DNA of 64,000 bases from positions 29,819-93,818 of the forward strand of contig NZ_SNXI01000009.1 in NCBI RefSeq assembly GCF_004362895.1, written 5' to 3'. Shown piece by piece: positions 50,621 through 61,500 of the stretch. Source of the DNA: Idiomarina aquatica (GTDB lineage: Bacteria > Pseudomonadota > Gammaproteobacteria > Enterobacterales > Alteromonadaceae). Position numbers and translations under genes: made by a program. How positions within the stretch are numbered: position 1 is the first letter of the stretch; each line of letters begins with the position of its first letter. The notes under the pieces were generated by a model, which worked only from the letters and a program-made list of their open reading frames with translations, made no database searches and was not told where the DNA came from.

Positions 50621-51352
50621 ATGAAAACAAGCGCGGATAAGCTCATCGCCTCTGGCTACAACCAGGTAGTAGAAATTCAGGGTGTTGTTAACGACAATGC
50701 AGAGCGCGAGGCTACCTTTCATTTCACTTTAATCGGGCAACATTACCCTGACTATTTGATCCTTGATGTGCCAACGTTATATCGCTGGCAAGATGTTCTG
50801 CCCGCGCTGCGTAACAGCGACAAGTTAGTTATGCGGACGATATCGGCTAACGGAGAGGTTATTGTCGGTTACGTCAATATTGTTCATGCAACGCAGTTTC
50901 CTGACAAACTATTGTTTATTTCGTACCCACAAAACCTGCAAGCCCGTGCACTGCGAAAAACACCCCGTATGCAAATAGAGGTGCGAGCTCAACTAATAGA
51001 GCCCGAGGCACCTGAGCCGTTGTTAAATGGTATGTTACACGACATGTCGGCGCAGGGGTTTGGCTTTGACTGCGAAGGCGTGTTGCCATGTTTTGAAAGT
51101 CAGCTTCTGGGGCGGGAACTCGACCTTAGAATTCAGTATTCCGATGACCAATGCGAATCGCTGTCGGTGCGGGTTAAGCTTGTCGAAGAACGAGGGCCAA
51201 GGCAATGGCGGATTGGTCTGGAATGTGATTTAAGTGACGAGCAACGGGTGCAGTTGATGCAAAACTTATTGCTCAATTCGTTGTCGGTTCTTGCGGTAAA
51301 AGATGGCAAACGATCAGAAAGATCAATTTCGGATAAGGCTTTACAACTGTAA
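50621..51352 (+). CDS. PilZ-domain c-di-GMP-binding protein (YcgR-like)
   Basis: A 243-residue protein with an N-terminal YcgR-N-like beta domain (about 10-105) and a C-terminal PilZ domain (about 106-215). The c-di-GMP-binding motifs are complete: an RxxxR set in LRKTPRMQ and DMSAQGFGF (D-x-S-x-x-G). Such proteins slow flagellar motors or tune surface behaviour. The 207-nt gap to the kinase carries a TGACGTCA palindrome (50517-50524) of unknown meaning. Confidence 0.88.
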   Translation: MKTSADKLIASGYNQVVEIQGVVNDNAEREATFHFTLIGQHYPDYLILDVPTLYRWQDVLPALRNSDKLVMRTISANGEVIVGYVNIVHATQFPDKLLFISYPQNLQARALRKTPRMQIEVRAQLIEPEAPEPLLNGMLHDMSAQGFGFDCEGVLPCFESQLLGRELDLRIQYSDDQCESLSVRVKLVEERGPRQWRIGLECDLSDEQRVQLMQNLLLNSLSVLAVKDGKRSERSISDKALQL

Positions 51353-51417
51353 TCTGACTCGGTACAATTCAGCACCAATTGAACCCGAAACGGTTAATTT
51401 TTAACCAAAACAGATAA

Positions 51418-51654
<237 letters not shown>

Positions 51655-51761
51655 TAGATTGGTGCTCGAACACCGAGCCCAACGAGCGGATTCTTTCGCA
51701 ACAACAATGACGCATTGAGTTTATAAACTTAATCATTGTCATGTTATAAAAGCCGTGTCGG

Positions 51762-51779
51762 AAAGCCGTCGCGGCTTTT
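51762..51779 (+). terminator. Terminator/attenuator between rpsU and dnaG
   Basis: AAAGCCG / CGGCTTT stem (7 bp) with a TCG loop and a following T-rich stretch. It sits where E. coli has T1, which lets S21 be made in excess over primase. Confidence 0.8.
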
Positions 51780-51816
51780 GTGTTTTATGTGGGTAACTTA
51801 AAAGGTACGGTGTTGC

Positions 51817-53565
51817 ATGGCTGGGCTGATCCCAAAATCCTTCATTCACGATTTGCTGGATAGAGCTGATATTGTGGACGTCGTCGACAGCCGGGTTACG
51901 TTAAAAAAGGCGGGCAAAAATCATCAGGCCTGTTGTCCCTTCCACAACGAGAAAACACCCTCGTTTACGGTAAGTCAGGATAAGCAATTTTATCATTGTT
52001 TTGGTTGCGGCGAACACGGTAATGCCATTGATTTTCTGATGAACTACGATGGTCTTGAATTCCCTGATGCGGTGGAAGAACTCGCCAACATGATGGGGCT
52101 TGAAGTACCGCGGGAAAGCGCTACACAGAACCCACAACAACAGCAACAACGCCAGCAGCAACAACGAGCCGACAGCGACCTTATGGCTAAGGCCGCACGC
52201 TATTTTCAGCATCAGTTAAAGCACCACGCGCAGGCTGATAAAGCCATTAATTACCTAAAAAACCGGGGCTTATCCGGCGCAACGGTAAAACGTTTTCAAA
52301 TAGGCTACGCCGGCGACGAGTGGGACGGAATATTAACTACGTTTGGGCAATCCGCACAGCAACGCCAGCAATTACTTGAATTAAAGTTAATTAATAAAAA
52401 TGATAACGGCCGTCATTACGACTTTTTCCGTGATCGTATTATGTTCCCTATCCATGACCGCCGGGGTCGGGTTGTTGGCTTTGGCGGCCGCGTGATTGAT
52501 AGTGACGGGCCCAAATACCTTAACTCACCGGAAACCCGACTGTTTCATAAAGGCCAGGAACTCTATGGTTTCTGGCATTTACAGCAGGCTCATAAACGAC
52601 CACAGCAAATCGTCATCGTGGAAGGCTACATGGACGTCGTTAGCCTGGCAGAGGCGGGCGTTGATTATGCGGTGGCCTCACTTGGTACGGCAACCACCAG
52701 CGAGCAACTACAGCGATTGTTTCGTACAACGCAAACCGTGGTCTGTTGCTACGATGGCGACCGGGCTGGGAGAGATGCGGCATGGCGGGCGTTGGAGAAT
52801 GCGTTACCGTTGCTTAAAGACGGTGTCGACATGAAGTTTTTGTTTCTGCCCGACGGCGATGATCCTGATTCGCTGGTACAACGTCACGGTGCAGAGGTAT
52901 TCGAGGAAAAGCTTAAACAGGCAAGTTCTTTCATCGATTGCTTTTTCGAGCATTTATTGGCAGAAATCGATCCAAGTAGCGATGCCGGACGTTCTCAATT
53001 ATTAAATGAAGCTAAGCCACGTATTGAACGGGTTGCCAGCGATTTTTATCGTGAATCACTGATGGAAAAATTGGCAACGCTTTTACGCCGTGACCGGTCG
53101 CAATTAGAGCGTTATGTGGATAAGCCGGCGCAACAACGGGCCATGCCGCAGTCAATGCGAATGACGCCGCTGCGAAAGGCCATTGCCTTGTTATTGCAGC
53201 ATCCGGGTTTAGGCCAAACAGCACCGGTAAGAGCGGAGCTGGCGCAATTGAGAATAGCCGGTATAGATTTGTTTGCAGCCATACACCAGCAGACCGCAAC
53301 GCAGGCTATGACGACAGCGCAGTTACTAGAGCAGTGGCGTGATACAGATTATTATAGTGCGTTAACCAAATTGGCGAGTTGGGATCACCAATTGGATGAG
53401 GAACAAATTGCCGCTGAGTTTAACGATATTTTTATTTATTTGATTGATCAGTATGTCGAGCAACGAGCAAATGACCTATTGAAAAAGGAACAAACAACAC
53501 AATTAACTAAAGCAGAAAAGCAGGAATATTTGATGTTGTTACAACATCTTCGTAAAAAGCATTGA
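51817..53565 (+). CDS. dnaG: DNA primase
   Basis: A 582-residue primase. N-terminal CHC2 zinc ribbon (CPFHNEKTPSF and HCFGCGEHGNAIDF), a basic/linker part rich in Gln (about 107-118), a TOPRIM core (IVEGYMDVVSL, CYDGDRAGRDAA), and a C-terminal helicase-binding domain (about 440-582). It lays RNA primers at the fork with DnaB. Middle gene of the rpsU-dnaG-rpoD operon. Confidence 0.97.
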   Translation: MAGLIPKSFIHDLLDRADIVDVVDSRVTLKKAGKNHQACCPFHNEKTPSFTVSQDKQFYHCFGCGEHGNAIDFLMNYDGLEFPDAVEELANMMGLEVPRESATQNPQQQQQRQQQQRADSDLMAKAARYFQHQLKHHAQADKAINYLKNRGLSGATVKRFQIGYAGDEWDGILTTFGQSAQQRQQLLELKLINKNDNGRHYDFFRDRIMFPIHDRRGRVVGFGGRVIDSDGPKYLNSPETRLFHKGQELYGFWHLQQAHKRPQQIVIVEGYMDVVSLAEAGVDYAVASLGTATTSEQLQRLFRTTQTVVCCYDGDRAGRDAAWRALENALPLLKDGVDMKFLFLPDGDDPDSLVQRHGAEVFEEKLKQASSFIDCFFEHLLAEIDPSSDAGRSQLLNEAKPRIERVASDFYRESLMEKLATLLRRDRSQLERYVDKPAQQRAMPQSMRMTPLRKAIALLLQHPGLGQTAPVRAELAQLRIAGIDLFAAIHQQTATQAMTTAQLLEQWRDTDYYSALTKLASWDHQLDEEQIAAEFNDIFIYLIDQYVEQRANDLLKKEQTTQLTKAEKQEYLMLLQHLRKKH

Positions 53566-53608
53566 ACGGTCAGAAATGCGTGATTGGCTGGTTTAAAAGT
53601 CAGTTATC

Positions 53609-53617
53609 TGTTATACT
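53609..53617 (+). promoter_or_regulatory. Possible extended -10 promoter before rpoD
   Basis: TGTTATACT, a TG-extended -10 element, lies in the dnaG-rpoD gap about 50 nt before rpoD. E. coli also has extra rpoD promoters in this area. No good -35 is seen. Confidence 0.4.
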
Positions 53618-53667
53618 TTCTGGTCATTTTGAGTAATCTTTAGTCAGTTATTGGGTGGAACATCTGT

Positions 53668-55494
53668 ATGCAGCAGAGTCGGCAATCGCAACTTAAAGTC
53701 CTTATTGCGAAAGGCAAAGAACAAGGGTTTTTGACATTCGCTGAGGTAAATGATCACTTACCTCAGGAAATTGTTGATTCCGATCAAATAGAAGACATCA
53801 TCCGCATGATTAATGACATGGGTATTCGCGTATTCGAAAGTGCGCCTGATGCCGATGATCTGATGATGGCGGAGAGTGCAGCCGACGAAGATGCCGCAGA
53901 AGAAGCAGCCCAGGCACTTGCTTCTGTCGATAGCGAAATCGGCAGAACAACGGATCCCGTTCGCATGTACATGCGCGAAATGGGTACCGTGGAACTACTG
54001 ACCCGTGAGGGCGAAATTGATATCGCCAAGCGTATCGAAGAAGGTATTAACCAAGTTCAGTGTTCCGTTGCGGAATATCCCGAAGCGATAAACTTTTTGC
54101 TGGATCAGTGGGATTCGTACGAGGCGGAAGAACTGCGTTTAACCGATATTATTGTTGGTTTTATTGACCCTGACGAGGTTGATGAGGCGCCGGTTAGCGC
54201 GACCCACGTAGGCTCTGAGTTGTCTGAAGACGAGTTAGAGGAAGAAGACGACAAAGATGAAGACGATGAAGAGACTGATACCGGCATCGATCCAGAGTTT
54301 GCTCGTGCTAAATTTACCGAGCTGCGTGAACAGTACGAAGCAACCCGCCAAGCGATTATCGACAATGGGCGCGAACATGCAAAAGCACGCGCTGAAATAG
54401 AAAAACTTAGCGACCTGTTTAAACAGTTCCGTCTTGTGCCCAAGCAATTTGACCGCCTGGTAAAAGACATGCGCGACATGATGCATCGAGTGCGGGTGCA
54501 GGAACGCCTGGTGATGAAGGCCAGCGTTGAGCAAGGCGGAATGCCTAAACGCGCGTTTATGAAGGCGTTTTCAGGTAATGAGAACTCTATGGCCTGGGTC
54601 GATGAGCACATTGCTTCAGGGGAAAATTACGCTGACGGCCTTAAGGAAATCCGTGCTGACATTGAGCGCAGCGTCGGTAAATTACTCGAAGTTGAACGCG
54701 AAACCGGGTTGACGATTGCCAAGGTAAAAGACATCAATCGCCGCATGTCGATTGGCGAAGCGAAAGCACGTCGAGCCAAGAAAGAAATGGTCGAAGCCAA
54801 CCTGCGTTTGGTTATCTCAATAGCCAAAAAGTACACCAACCGCGGATTGCAGTTCCTGGATCTGATCCAGGAAGGTAACATCGGCTTGATGAAAGCGGTA
54901 GATAAGTTTGAATACCGTCGTGGCTACAAATTCTCTACCTATGCGACCTGGTGGATACGGCAGGCGATTACGCGTTCGATTGCGGATCAGGCGCGGACCA
55001 TTCGTATACCGGTGCATATGATCGAGACGATCAATAAATTAAACCGTATCTCACGCCAAATGTTGCAAGAAATGGGACGTGAGCCGTTACCGGAAGAGCT
55101 TGCTGAACGCATGATGATGCCGGAAGACAAAATTCGTAAAGTGCTTAAGATCGCAAAAGAACCGATCTCGATGGAAACGCCGATTGGCGATGACGAAGAT
55201 TCGCATCTGGGCGACTTTATTGAAGATAACACGCTGGACCTACCGATTGATTCAGCCACCTCCGAAAGCCTGCGCAATTCGGTGCGTGAAGTACTCGGTG
55301 GTTTAACTGCGCGTGAAGCGAAAGTTTTGCGTATGCGTTTTGGTATTGATATGAATACCGACCATACATTGGAAGAAGTGGGTAAGCAGTTTGATGTAAC
55401 TCGGGAACGAATTCGTCAAATTGAAGCCAAAGCATTACGTAAGCTTCGTCACCCTAGCCGTTCTGAACAGCTTAAGTCGTTCCTGGACGAGTAA
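53668..55494 (+). CDS. rpoD: RNA polymerase primary sigma factor (sigma-70)
   Basis: A 608-residue housekeeping sigma factor. Region 1.1 (1-80), region 1.2 ([11 protein letters not shown]), an acidic non-conserved insert (about 180-215, [14 protein letters not shown]), region 2 ([39 protein letters not shown] type), region 3, and region 4 ([24 protein letters not shown]) are clear. Last gene of the macromolecular-synthesis operon. Confidence 0.98.
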   Translation: MQQSRQSQLKVLIAKGKEQGFLTFAEVNDHLPQEIVDSDQIEDIIRMINDMGIRVFESAPDADDLMMAESAADEDAAEEAAQALASVDSEIGRTTDPVRMYMREMGTVELLTREGEIDIAKRIEEGINQVQCSVAEYPEAINFLLDQWDSYEAEELRLTDIIVGFIDPDEVDEAPVSATHVGSELSEDELEEEDDKDEDDEETDTGIDPEFARAKFTELREQYEATRQAIIDNGREHAKARAEIEKLSDLFKQFRLVPKQFDRLVKDMRDMMHRVRVQERLVMKASVEQGGMPKRAFMKAFSGNENSMAWVDEHIASGENYADGLKEIRADIERSVGKLLEVERETGLTIAKVKDINRRMSIGEAKARRAKKEMVEANLRLVISIAKKYTNRGLQFLDLIQEGNIGLMKAVDKFEYRRGYKFSTYATWWIRQAITRSIADQARTIRIPVHMIETINKLNRISRQMLQEMGREPLPEELAERMMMPEDKIRKVLKIAKEPISMETPIGDDEDSHLGDFIEDNTLDLPIDSATSESLRNSVREVLGGLTAREAKVLRMRFGIDMNTDHTLEEVGKQFDVTRERIRQIEAKALRKLRHPSRSEQLKSFLDE

Positions 55495-55514
55495 AGATAA
55501 GGCTTACGTTATGA

Positions 55515-55536
55515 GGTCAGGTGCGTTAACCTGACC
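55515..55536 (+). terminator. Hairpin after rpoD
   Basis: GGTCAGGT / ACCTGACC perfect 8-bp stem, loop GCGTTA, 20 nt after the stop. No T tract follows, so it may be a weak or Rho-assisted terminator. Confidence 0.4.
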
Positions 55537-55565
55537 ACGATTCGATTGCAATGTCAGGAGGCACT

Positions 55566-56342
55566 ATGGGAAATAGCCGCAACAATTGGCCAAAACGGAT
55601 TATTGATTCACACCTGCATATATACGATGAACAGTTTCCGTTGATTGAAAACCAAGGGCATATCCCAGAGCCTTTTTACATCGACGACTACCGCAAGTTA
55701 GTTACCGGCATGCCTGTCGAGGGCGGCGTTATCGTGTCGGGCTCGTTTCAGGGATTTGAGCAGCGTTACTTAAAAGCGGCGCTGGAAAATCTCGGTGATA
55801 ACTTTGTCGGCGTAACTCAGTTACCCGGTAGTGTTAGCGATGAAAAAATTCAGCAGCTCAATGAACACCGTATTCGTGGTGTACGAGTCAACCTAAAGCG
55901 TGGTGTTCACCGCGACATCGAAGGTATTGTCGACTTTGGTAAACGTATTTGGGATCTGGCTGGCTGGCACCTGGAAATTTATGTCGACAGTCGAGAGCTG
56001 GATGACATGGTGCCAACTTTGTTGAAGCTACCTAAACTTAGCGTGGATCACCTGGGTATGGCAAAGTCAGGTTTGTCACAAGTCCGCCGGCTGGCAGAAG
56101 CTGGTGTGAAAATCAAAGCCAGTGGATTCGGACGTACCGAAGTTAATATTACCGACGCGATGAAGACCTTATACAAGGCTAATCCGGATTGCCTGATGTT
56201 TGGCACTGATTTACCGGGAACTCGCAGTAACCGGTCGTTTGAACCCAGTGACATCGATACCATGGTGGCAGCGCTTGATGACGAACAAGCCGTTGATAAA
56301 GTTTTCTATCAAAATGCGCGAGAGTTTTATAAGCTACCTTAG
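55566..56342 (+). CDS. Amidohydrolase-family protein (TIM barrel)
   Basis: A 258-residue amidohydrolase_2 (COG3618-like) protein. The first metal motif is IIDSHLHIYD; later SVDHLGMAK, the ASGFGR strand and the MFGTDLPGTR aspartate fit the barrel. The group includes lactonases and decarboxylases; the substrate here is unknown. ATG 55566, four bases after AGGAGG, is the start; an ATG at 55551 lies before that ribosome-binding site and is rejected. It follows rpoD but is probably a separate unit. Confidence 0.8.
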   Translation: MGNSRNNWPKRIIDSHLHIYDEQFPLIENQGHIPEPFYIDDYRKLVTGMPVEGGVIVSGSFQGFEQRYLKAALENLGDNFVGVTQLPGSVSDEKIQQLNEHRIRGVRVNLKRGVHRDIEGIVDFGKRIWDLAGWHLEIYVDSRELDDMVPTLLKLPKLSVDHLGMAKSGLSQVRRLAEAGVKIKASGFGRTEVNITDAMKTLYKANPDCLMFGTDLPGTRSNRSFEPSDIDTMVAALDDEQAVDKVFYQNAREFYKLP

Positions 56343-56374
56343 TTAGTTTATTCACGAGACAAGCGTGGTATTGG

Positions 56375-57823
56375 GTGTACTCACTTTCTAATCATTCCAA
56401 GTATAACCGCTGGATGGCGATAGCTTTTGTCGCCATTGCGGTTATTGGTTTTAGCTTTGCTTTGTCACAATCAGCACAGCAAACAGTCGATAATCGTCAA
56501 CTGCACCTGTTTGAAACCTGTGGGGCAATACAGTCAGAGATTCAACAGCTTTTCCCCAATGAAGAAGAAACCCAGACCCGGGTTAATAACCCAGAACTGT
56601 TCCAACAACAGTTAACACGCGTCTTGTCCAGCCAAGAAGGAATTGAGGGCGGTCTGTGGCATTTAGACAGTGGCTTTTTTGGTTATACCTTCCCGTCCTA
56701 TCGCGGTAGCGATATAAAAAGAGACACGCCGGAAACAGAGCGCACCTTGCTGGCTGCACTCTCATTGCGTGCTATTGAACAAGGCGGGCTGGTTGAATCG
56801 GTACAGCGGGACAATAATATGGCAGTTCTTGCGGTTGCCTGCCCGATAACGACCCATGAGGGACTCAGTGCGTGGTTAATACAGCGCAGTAGTTTGGTGC
56901 CGACGGCCAGCACCATTACTAATGTCATTTTGTTCGCATTACTCGCCATCGGCGGGGTTGTTATGTATTTGAAGTCGCTAGCGTTTGAGCGGCGTTGGTA
57001 TCTAGAGCGTGACAAATTAGTAAAGCAGGGGGATGACGAGACCCAACCTGTGCCTGTCACGTCGAATATTAACGAAGTACAACCGCTGTTAATGCTGTTG
57101 TATCAGGCGCGTCAAAAGAATATAAATTTAGAACAAACAATTGCTGCGCTGGAGGCTAAGTTAGCACGTACTTCTGACCTTTCGGCTGTGGCGCGTATTG
57201 CAGCCTCATTCGCCAAAGAACTGAGCAAACGGCTGGAGCAAACAAAAAACAACTTCCTGGCGTTATCGACAGAACAACAGCGTATTGACCAACTGAACCA
57301 TGTTGCCGCTGAACTGGACCGGATTAACACCTTAGTTGTGTGCTACGAGAACTTAGATTTGGCGGCACCAAGTTCGCAGGGCTACGAACGTGAAAATCTG
57401 GCCGACTGGCTGGATCATATTGCCAATTACCATCAAGACCACACGGCAAAAGATACCCAAACCATTACCGCGGTGTGCACAGAACAACTTGCGCTGCACA
57501 GCCATCTTTTACTAATACGGTTCGCGCTGGATACACTAATAGGCCACGCAGCCACCTTCGGCCCCGATCGCGGCGAGATATTGATAAAGGCTGGTAGCAC
57601 CGATGATAAAACCATTACCGTTGAAGTCATCGATGAACATAACGGCTTATCCGCACAACAGGAACGGCGCGTATTCCGCGACGATGATGTTTTACCCGAA
57701 GCCTACGGCCAGGGGCTAAAACTGGTGCGCGACACGCTTGCGATCATTCACGCAACCGTGAGTTACGAATCTGATGGCGAAAACTCTCGATTTATCTTGC
57801 AGATACCCATGACAAGCGAGTAA
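56375..57823 (+). CDS. Sensor-kinase-like membrane protein lacking the phospho-acceptor His
   Basis: A 482-residue protein with TM1 (about 13-31), a periplasmic domain (about 32-180), TM2 (about 181-199), a coiled coil, a DHp-like helix (about 270-300), and a degenerate HATPase domain (about 370-480). The DHp core reads ASFAKELSKRL where active kinases have AHE.N.L, so the His position is Lys281. The N box (LDTLIGHA) and D box (VIDEHNGLS) are also changed, while a G-box-like GQGLKLV remains. It is probably a pseudokinase. The start is GTG 56375 with a poor ribosome-binding site. No response regulator is adjacent. Confidence 0.75.
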   Translation: MYSLSNHSKYNRWMAIAFVAIAVIGFSFALSQSAQQTVDNRQLHLFETCGAIQSEIQQLFPNEEETQTRVNNPELFQQQLTRVLSSQEGIEGGLWHLDSGFFGYTFPSYRGSDIKRDTPETERTLLAALSLRAIEQGGLVESVQRDNNMAVLAVACPITTHEGLSAWLIQRSSLVPTASTITNVILFALLAIGGVVMYLKSLAFERRWYLERDKLVKQGDDETQPVPVTSNINEVQPLLMLLYQARQKNINLEQTIAALEAKLARTSDLSAVARIAASFAKELSKRLEQTKNNFLALSTEQQRIDQLNHVAAELDRINTLVVCYENLDLAAPSSQGYERENLADWLDHIANYHQDHTAKDTQTITAVCTEQLALHSHLLLIRFALDTLIGHAATFGPDRGEILIKAGSTDDKTITVEVIDEHNGLSAQQERRVFRDDDVLPEAYGQGLKLVRDTLAIIHATVSYESDGENSRFILQIPMTSE

Positions 57824-57837
57824 AAAGTTCGTATAAT
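57809..57837 (+). promoter_or_regulatory. Promoter of tRNA-Ile2
   Basis: ATGACA (-35, 57809-57814), 17-nt spacer, TATAAT (-10, 57832-57837), then a GC-rich discriminator GCGCCGC typical of stringently controlled stable-RNA promoters. The -35 lies inside the 3' end of the upstream gene. Confidence 0.8.
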
Positions 57838-57869
57838 TTGCGCCGCTTTATAGCAATCCTTCCGAATAA

Positions 57870-57945
57870 GGCCCCTTAGCTCAGTGGTCAGAGCAGTCGA
57901 CTCATAATCGATTGGTCCGCAGTTCAAATCTGCGAGGGGCCACCA
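57870..57945 (+). tRNA. ileX: tRNA-Ile2 (CAU anticodon, lysidine-modified type)
   Basis: A 76-nt cloverleaf with encoded CCA. Acceptor GGCCCCU/AGGGGCC, anticodon stem GTCGA/TCGAT, loop CTCATAA with anticodon CAT (57903-57905), and T-loop TTCAAAT. The acceptor stem, the ACUCAUAAU loop context and the position after rpoD match E. coli ileX, which reads AUA after TilS makes lysidine, rather than a Met tRNA. It sits exactly at the border to the accessory region and is a likely island attachment site. Confidence 0.9.
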
Positions 57946-57993
57946 CTCTTATCAATGACTTAGGTCATTTTGTGTTTTGCCGAATTCCGCTTG

Positions 57994-58016
57994 GGGTTAC
58001 CTTAGGGTATACCTTA
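57994..58016. repeat. Tandem short repeat past the tRNA
   Basis: GGGTTACCTTA and GGGTATACCTTA lie head to tail 49 nt after the tRNA. Such sites can be integrase/excisionase arm sites, but two copies are weak evidence. Confidence 0.35.
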
Positions 58017-58032
58017 GCAATGGCCCTGTGTT

Positions 58033-58284
58033 TTACGCTGCACATGATTCAGATCGGCTCGCAGGCATGTTCTCAATAAAATACAGGATTGACGATAAAC
58101 GCCAGTACTTTAAGCCACCGAGGGTACGGGCAGGCGGCACGAGGTTTGCTTGCTCGTAACGCCACCAGCTTGTTCTACTAACCGCCAGCATGTCCAGTAC
58201 TTCGCAACTACGCAACATGCGCTCGGTTTGGTTATAACGTTTTAAAATCTCTGATCGATTTTCAGGGCTCGGTTCTTGGTACAT
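58033..58284 (-). CDS. AlpA-type helix-turn-helix regulator
   Basis: An 83-residue protein of the AlpA/excisionase-like winged-helix group. EVLDMLAVSRTSWWRYEQANLVPPARTLGGLKYWRLSSI-type order (recognition helix, then a wing with LGG.KYWR) fits AlpA regulators that switch on integrases of cryptic prophages and islands. It is the first gene after the tRNA, reading toward it. No integrase gene follows in the 87 nt to the tRNA. The 243 nt upstream of it, to hsdR, hold no gene; only a short CTAAAA/TTTTAG hairpin near 58370 was seen. Confidence 0.75.
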   Translation of the reverse strand: MYQEPSPENRSEILKRYNQTERMLRSCEVLDMLAVSRTSWWRYEQANLVPPARTLGGLKYWRLSSILYFIENMPASRSESCAA

Positions 58285-58527
58285 CGTGTTTCTCCGTCGT
58301 TAAGATGAGCCCATTGTGTGTGAGTGACTTGCAAAAGTTAAGAAGTTAGAGAGGGGGTTTTGGTGGGCTCTAAAATTCGACTTTTAGGCCGGTTTTTTGC
58401 GTCAAAATATTATGATGTATTAGAAAAAAATGAGTATTTTAGCTAGCGGATGTTGGGATTCTTAAATAGAGTAGCCGCCGTCTTATTTACAGTAAAAAGC
58501 GACCGACTATGATTTTAAGTTTTGAAG

Positions 58528-61500
58528 TCACCCAGTCCAACGACTAGAAAGCACTTCCGCCTGTTTTAAAATCAACTCGACGGCTGCTGGTGCGCGGTCG
58601 GGTGGGTACTTGTATCGGCGCAAGGTTCTGCGTACAAGAATTCGAAGTTTTGCCCGGACACTTTCCCTGACTTGCCAGTCTACCGTGGTGGATTTTCGTA
58701 GTTTGTCCGTAATTTCGACGGCAATCTTCTTCAGTGTGTCGTCGCCCAGTTCGCGAACAGCGCTTTCGTTTTCGGCGAGGGCGTCGTAGAAGGCAATTTC
58801 ATCGGGGTTTAGACCCAGGGCTTCGTCACGAGCCAGCTCTTCCTGAAATTGCTTGGCCATGGCGATGAGCTCTTCGATAACTTGAGCCGTTTCAATGCCG
58901 CGGTTGTTGTATTTTCGCAATGTCTCTTGCAGGCGCTCAGCGTACTTTTTCTCTTGTACCACGTTGTTACGTGTCTTGGCCTTAATATCGTCTTTAAGCA
59001 GCTTCTCAAGCAGCTCTACGGCAAAGTTTTTGTAAGGCATCTGCCGCACATCTTCCAAAAACTCCTCAGACAATAGACCGATGTTGGGCTTGTCCAGCCC
59101 GCACATGGCAAAGACATCGGACACACCTTCCGCTCGAACGGCATTGTCTAAAATCTGCTTCAACGCTGAGTTTTTTTCTTCCTGCGTGAGCTTTTTATCG
59201 ACACTGGTGAACTTAGTAATGGCGGTTTTTACCGACGTCAAGAACGCCACTTCTTTTTGATATTTCTGCGCTTCGTCCAGCGTGCTGCACAATGAAAATG
59301 CCTTATTCATGGCTAGCACTGTGTCCAGAAAGCGTTTCTTGCCATCTTCCAGACTGAGTACATAGTTCGCCGTTGCCAGCAGCAATTGGTTTGGGTCGTC
59401 TTCGTAGCTCTTACCATTATGATTGGTGTAATCAAAACCGTCCGCGTTCGGACCTTTGGCAAACATGCCATGAATGACATCCAGCTTTTCCAGGAGCATT
59501 GCAAAAGCTTCCTCGGCGCTGTGTGTCGGTTGCCCTTTACCTTGCGAGTCGGTGTAGGTTTTAAGCGCTTGTTTCAGCTCGTTAGCAATACCGATGTAAT
59601 CAACCACCAAGCCACCGGGTTTGTTCTTAAATACGCGGTTTACCCGTGCAATGGCCTGCATCAAGTTGTGCCCTTTCATTGGCTTATCGACGTACATTGT
59701 ATGGCAACAAGGCGCATCGAATCCGGTCAGCCACATATCACGCACAATGACGAGTTTCAGCGGATCGTTAATGTCTTTAAAGCGCTTCTCCAGCCGCTTT
59801 TTGGTTTGCTTATTGTAGATGTGTGGCTGCAACAACGGCTTGTCTGACGCAGAGCCGGTCATGACGATTTTAATCGCGCCTTTTTCAGGGTCAGGGTCGT
59901 GCCAGTCAGGGCGTAACTTCACAATTTCGTTGTACAGATGCGCACAAATATCGCGGCTCATCGCCACAATCATGGCTTTGCCTTCAATGCTTTTTGCGCG
60001 GGTTTCGTAGTGGTTAATCAGATCTTCAGCTACTTGCGCCAAACGAGGGCCAGAGCCTACTAACTTTTCTAAGCGGCTCCATTCGCTTTTGGTTTTCTCT
60101 CGAGCGCCGACATCTTCTTCGTCTTCGACTACCTCATCGACCTGCTCGGAGAGCTCTTCGATAACATCCTGATTGATGTCCAACTTGGCAAGGCGTGATT
60201 CGTAATAAATGGGGACCGTAGCGCCGTCGTCCACCGCGTCCTGAATGTCATAAATAGACACATAGCTACCGAAAACGGCGCGGGTGTCTTTGTCTTCGCT
60301 GGCAATGGGTGTGCCGGTAAAGCCAATGAACGAGGCGTTGGGTAAGGCGTCGCGCATGTGCTTTGCGTAGCCAAACTTATATTTTCCGTCCTTTTTCAAC
60401 GTGGCTTTTAAACCGTACTGGCTACGGTGTGCCTCGTCCGAAATCACTACAATGTTGTGGCGGTCGTTTAAAATGGGGTGGCCGTTTTCATCTTCCAGTA
60501 ACGCGAACTTTTGTACCGTGGTGAAAATAATTCCGCCGGACTCGCGCTCGGCTAACAACTGTCGAAGTTTGTCCCGATTATCTGCCTGCACCGGCTCTTG
60601 TTTGAGCAGATCCTTAGCGGCACTGAAGGTTGCAAACAACTGACCGTCTAAGTCATTGCGGTCGGTAACGACAATCAACGTCGGGTTATTCATTTGCGGT
60701 TGTTGCAGTAATTTTCCGGCGTAACAACACATTGAAATGCTCTTGCCTGAGCCTTGTGTGTGCCAGACAACACCAGCTTTTTTGCTGCCAGGTACAACGT
60801 CATCCGCGTAGGTTGCGCGCTTCTCCGCAACTTCATCCAGGCTTTGCTGCGCTGCTGCAACAACGGTGGCACGAACGGCTTCGCGTACTGCATGAAATTG
60901 ATGGTAACCCGCTATTTTCTTAATGAGGTTGTCAGCGTCGTTTTCAAAAATCACAAAATAGCGAATGTAATCTAACAACAGCTCACGTTTAAAAAAGCCG
61001 CGAACCATGGTTTCCATGCGCCATTCCAGCAAAGGCTTATCGTCTTCGTGGTTGACGGTGCGCCATGGCATAAAGCGCTCTTGATTAGCGGTTAACGAGC
61101 CGACTCTGGCATTGTAACCATCACTGATAACCAAGGCTTCGTTGTAGGCAAATAAGTCTGGGATCTCGTCTTTATAGGTTTGTATCTGGTTAAACGCGTC
61201 CCAAATACTGACGTTTTCGGCGCTCGGGCTTTTAAGCTCGATAACAGCGACCGGTAAGCCGTTAATAAAACAGATAATGTCCGGCCGACGCAGTTGCTTT
61301 GAACCTTCAATAGTAAATTGATTAATGGCTCGGAAGCGATTGGCTTCCAGGTCGCCAAAATCCATTAAAAACGCGCGGTCATGAATGACCTTATCCTGCT
61401 TTTTGTATTCAACCGGTACGCCGTCAATAAGCAACCGATGAAACTCACGGTTGTTAACAACACAGTCTAGGCTGTCGGGTTTGCGGACAACCGCAACAAC

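Noticed and set aside
54105..54611. 168-codon minus-strand frame inside rpoD
   Set aside because: A Ser-rich shadow opposite the acidic region of sigma-70.
57977..58159. 60-codon plus-strand frame after the tRNA as an integrase remnant
   Set aside because: It is antisense to the AlpA-like gene and has no integrase motif.
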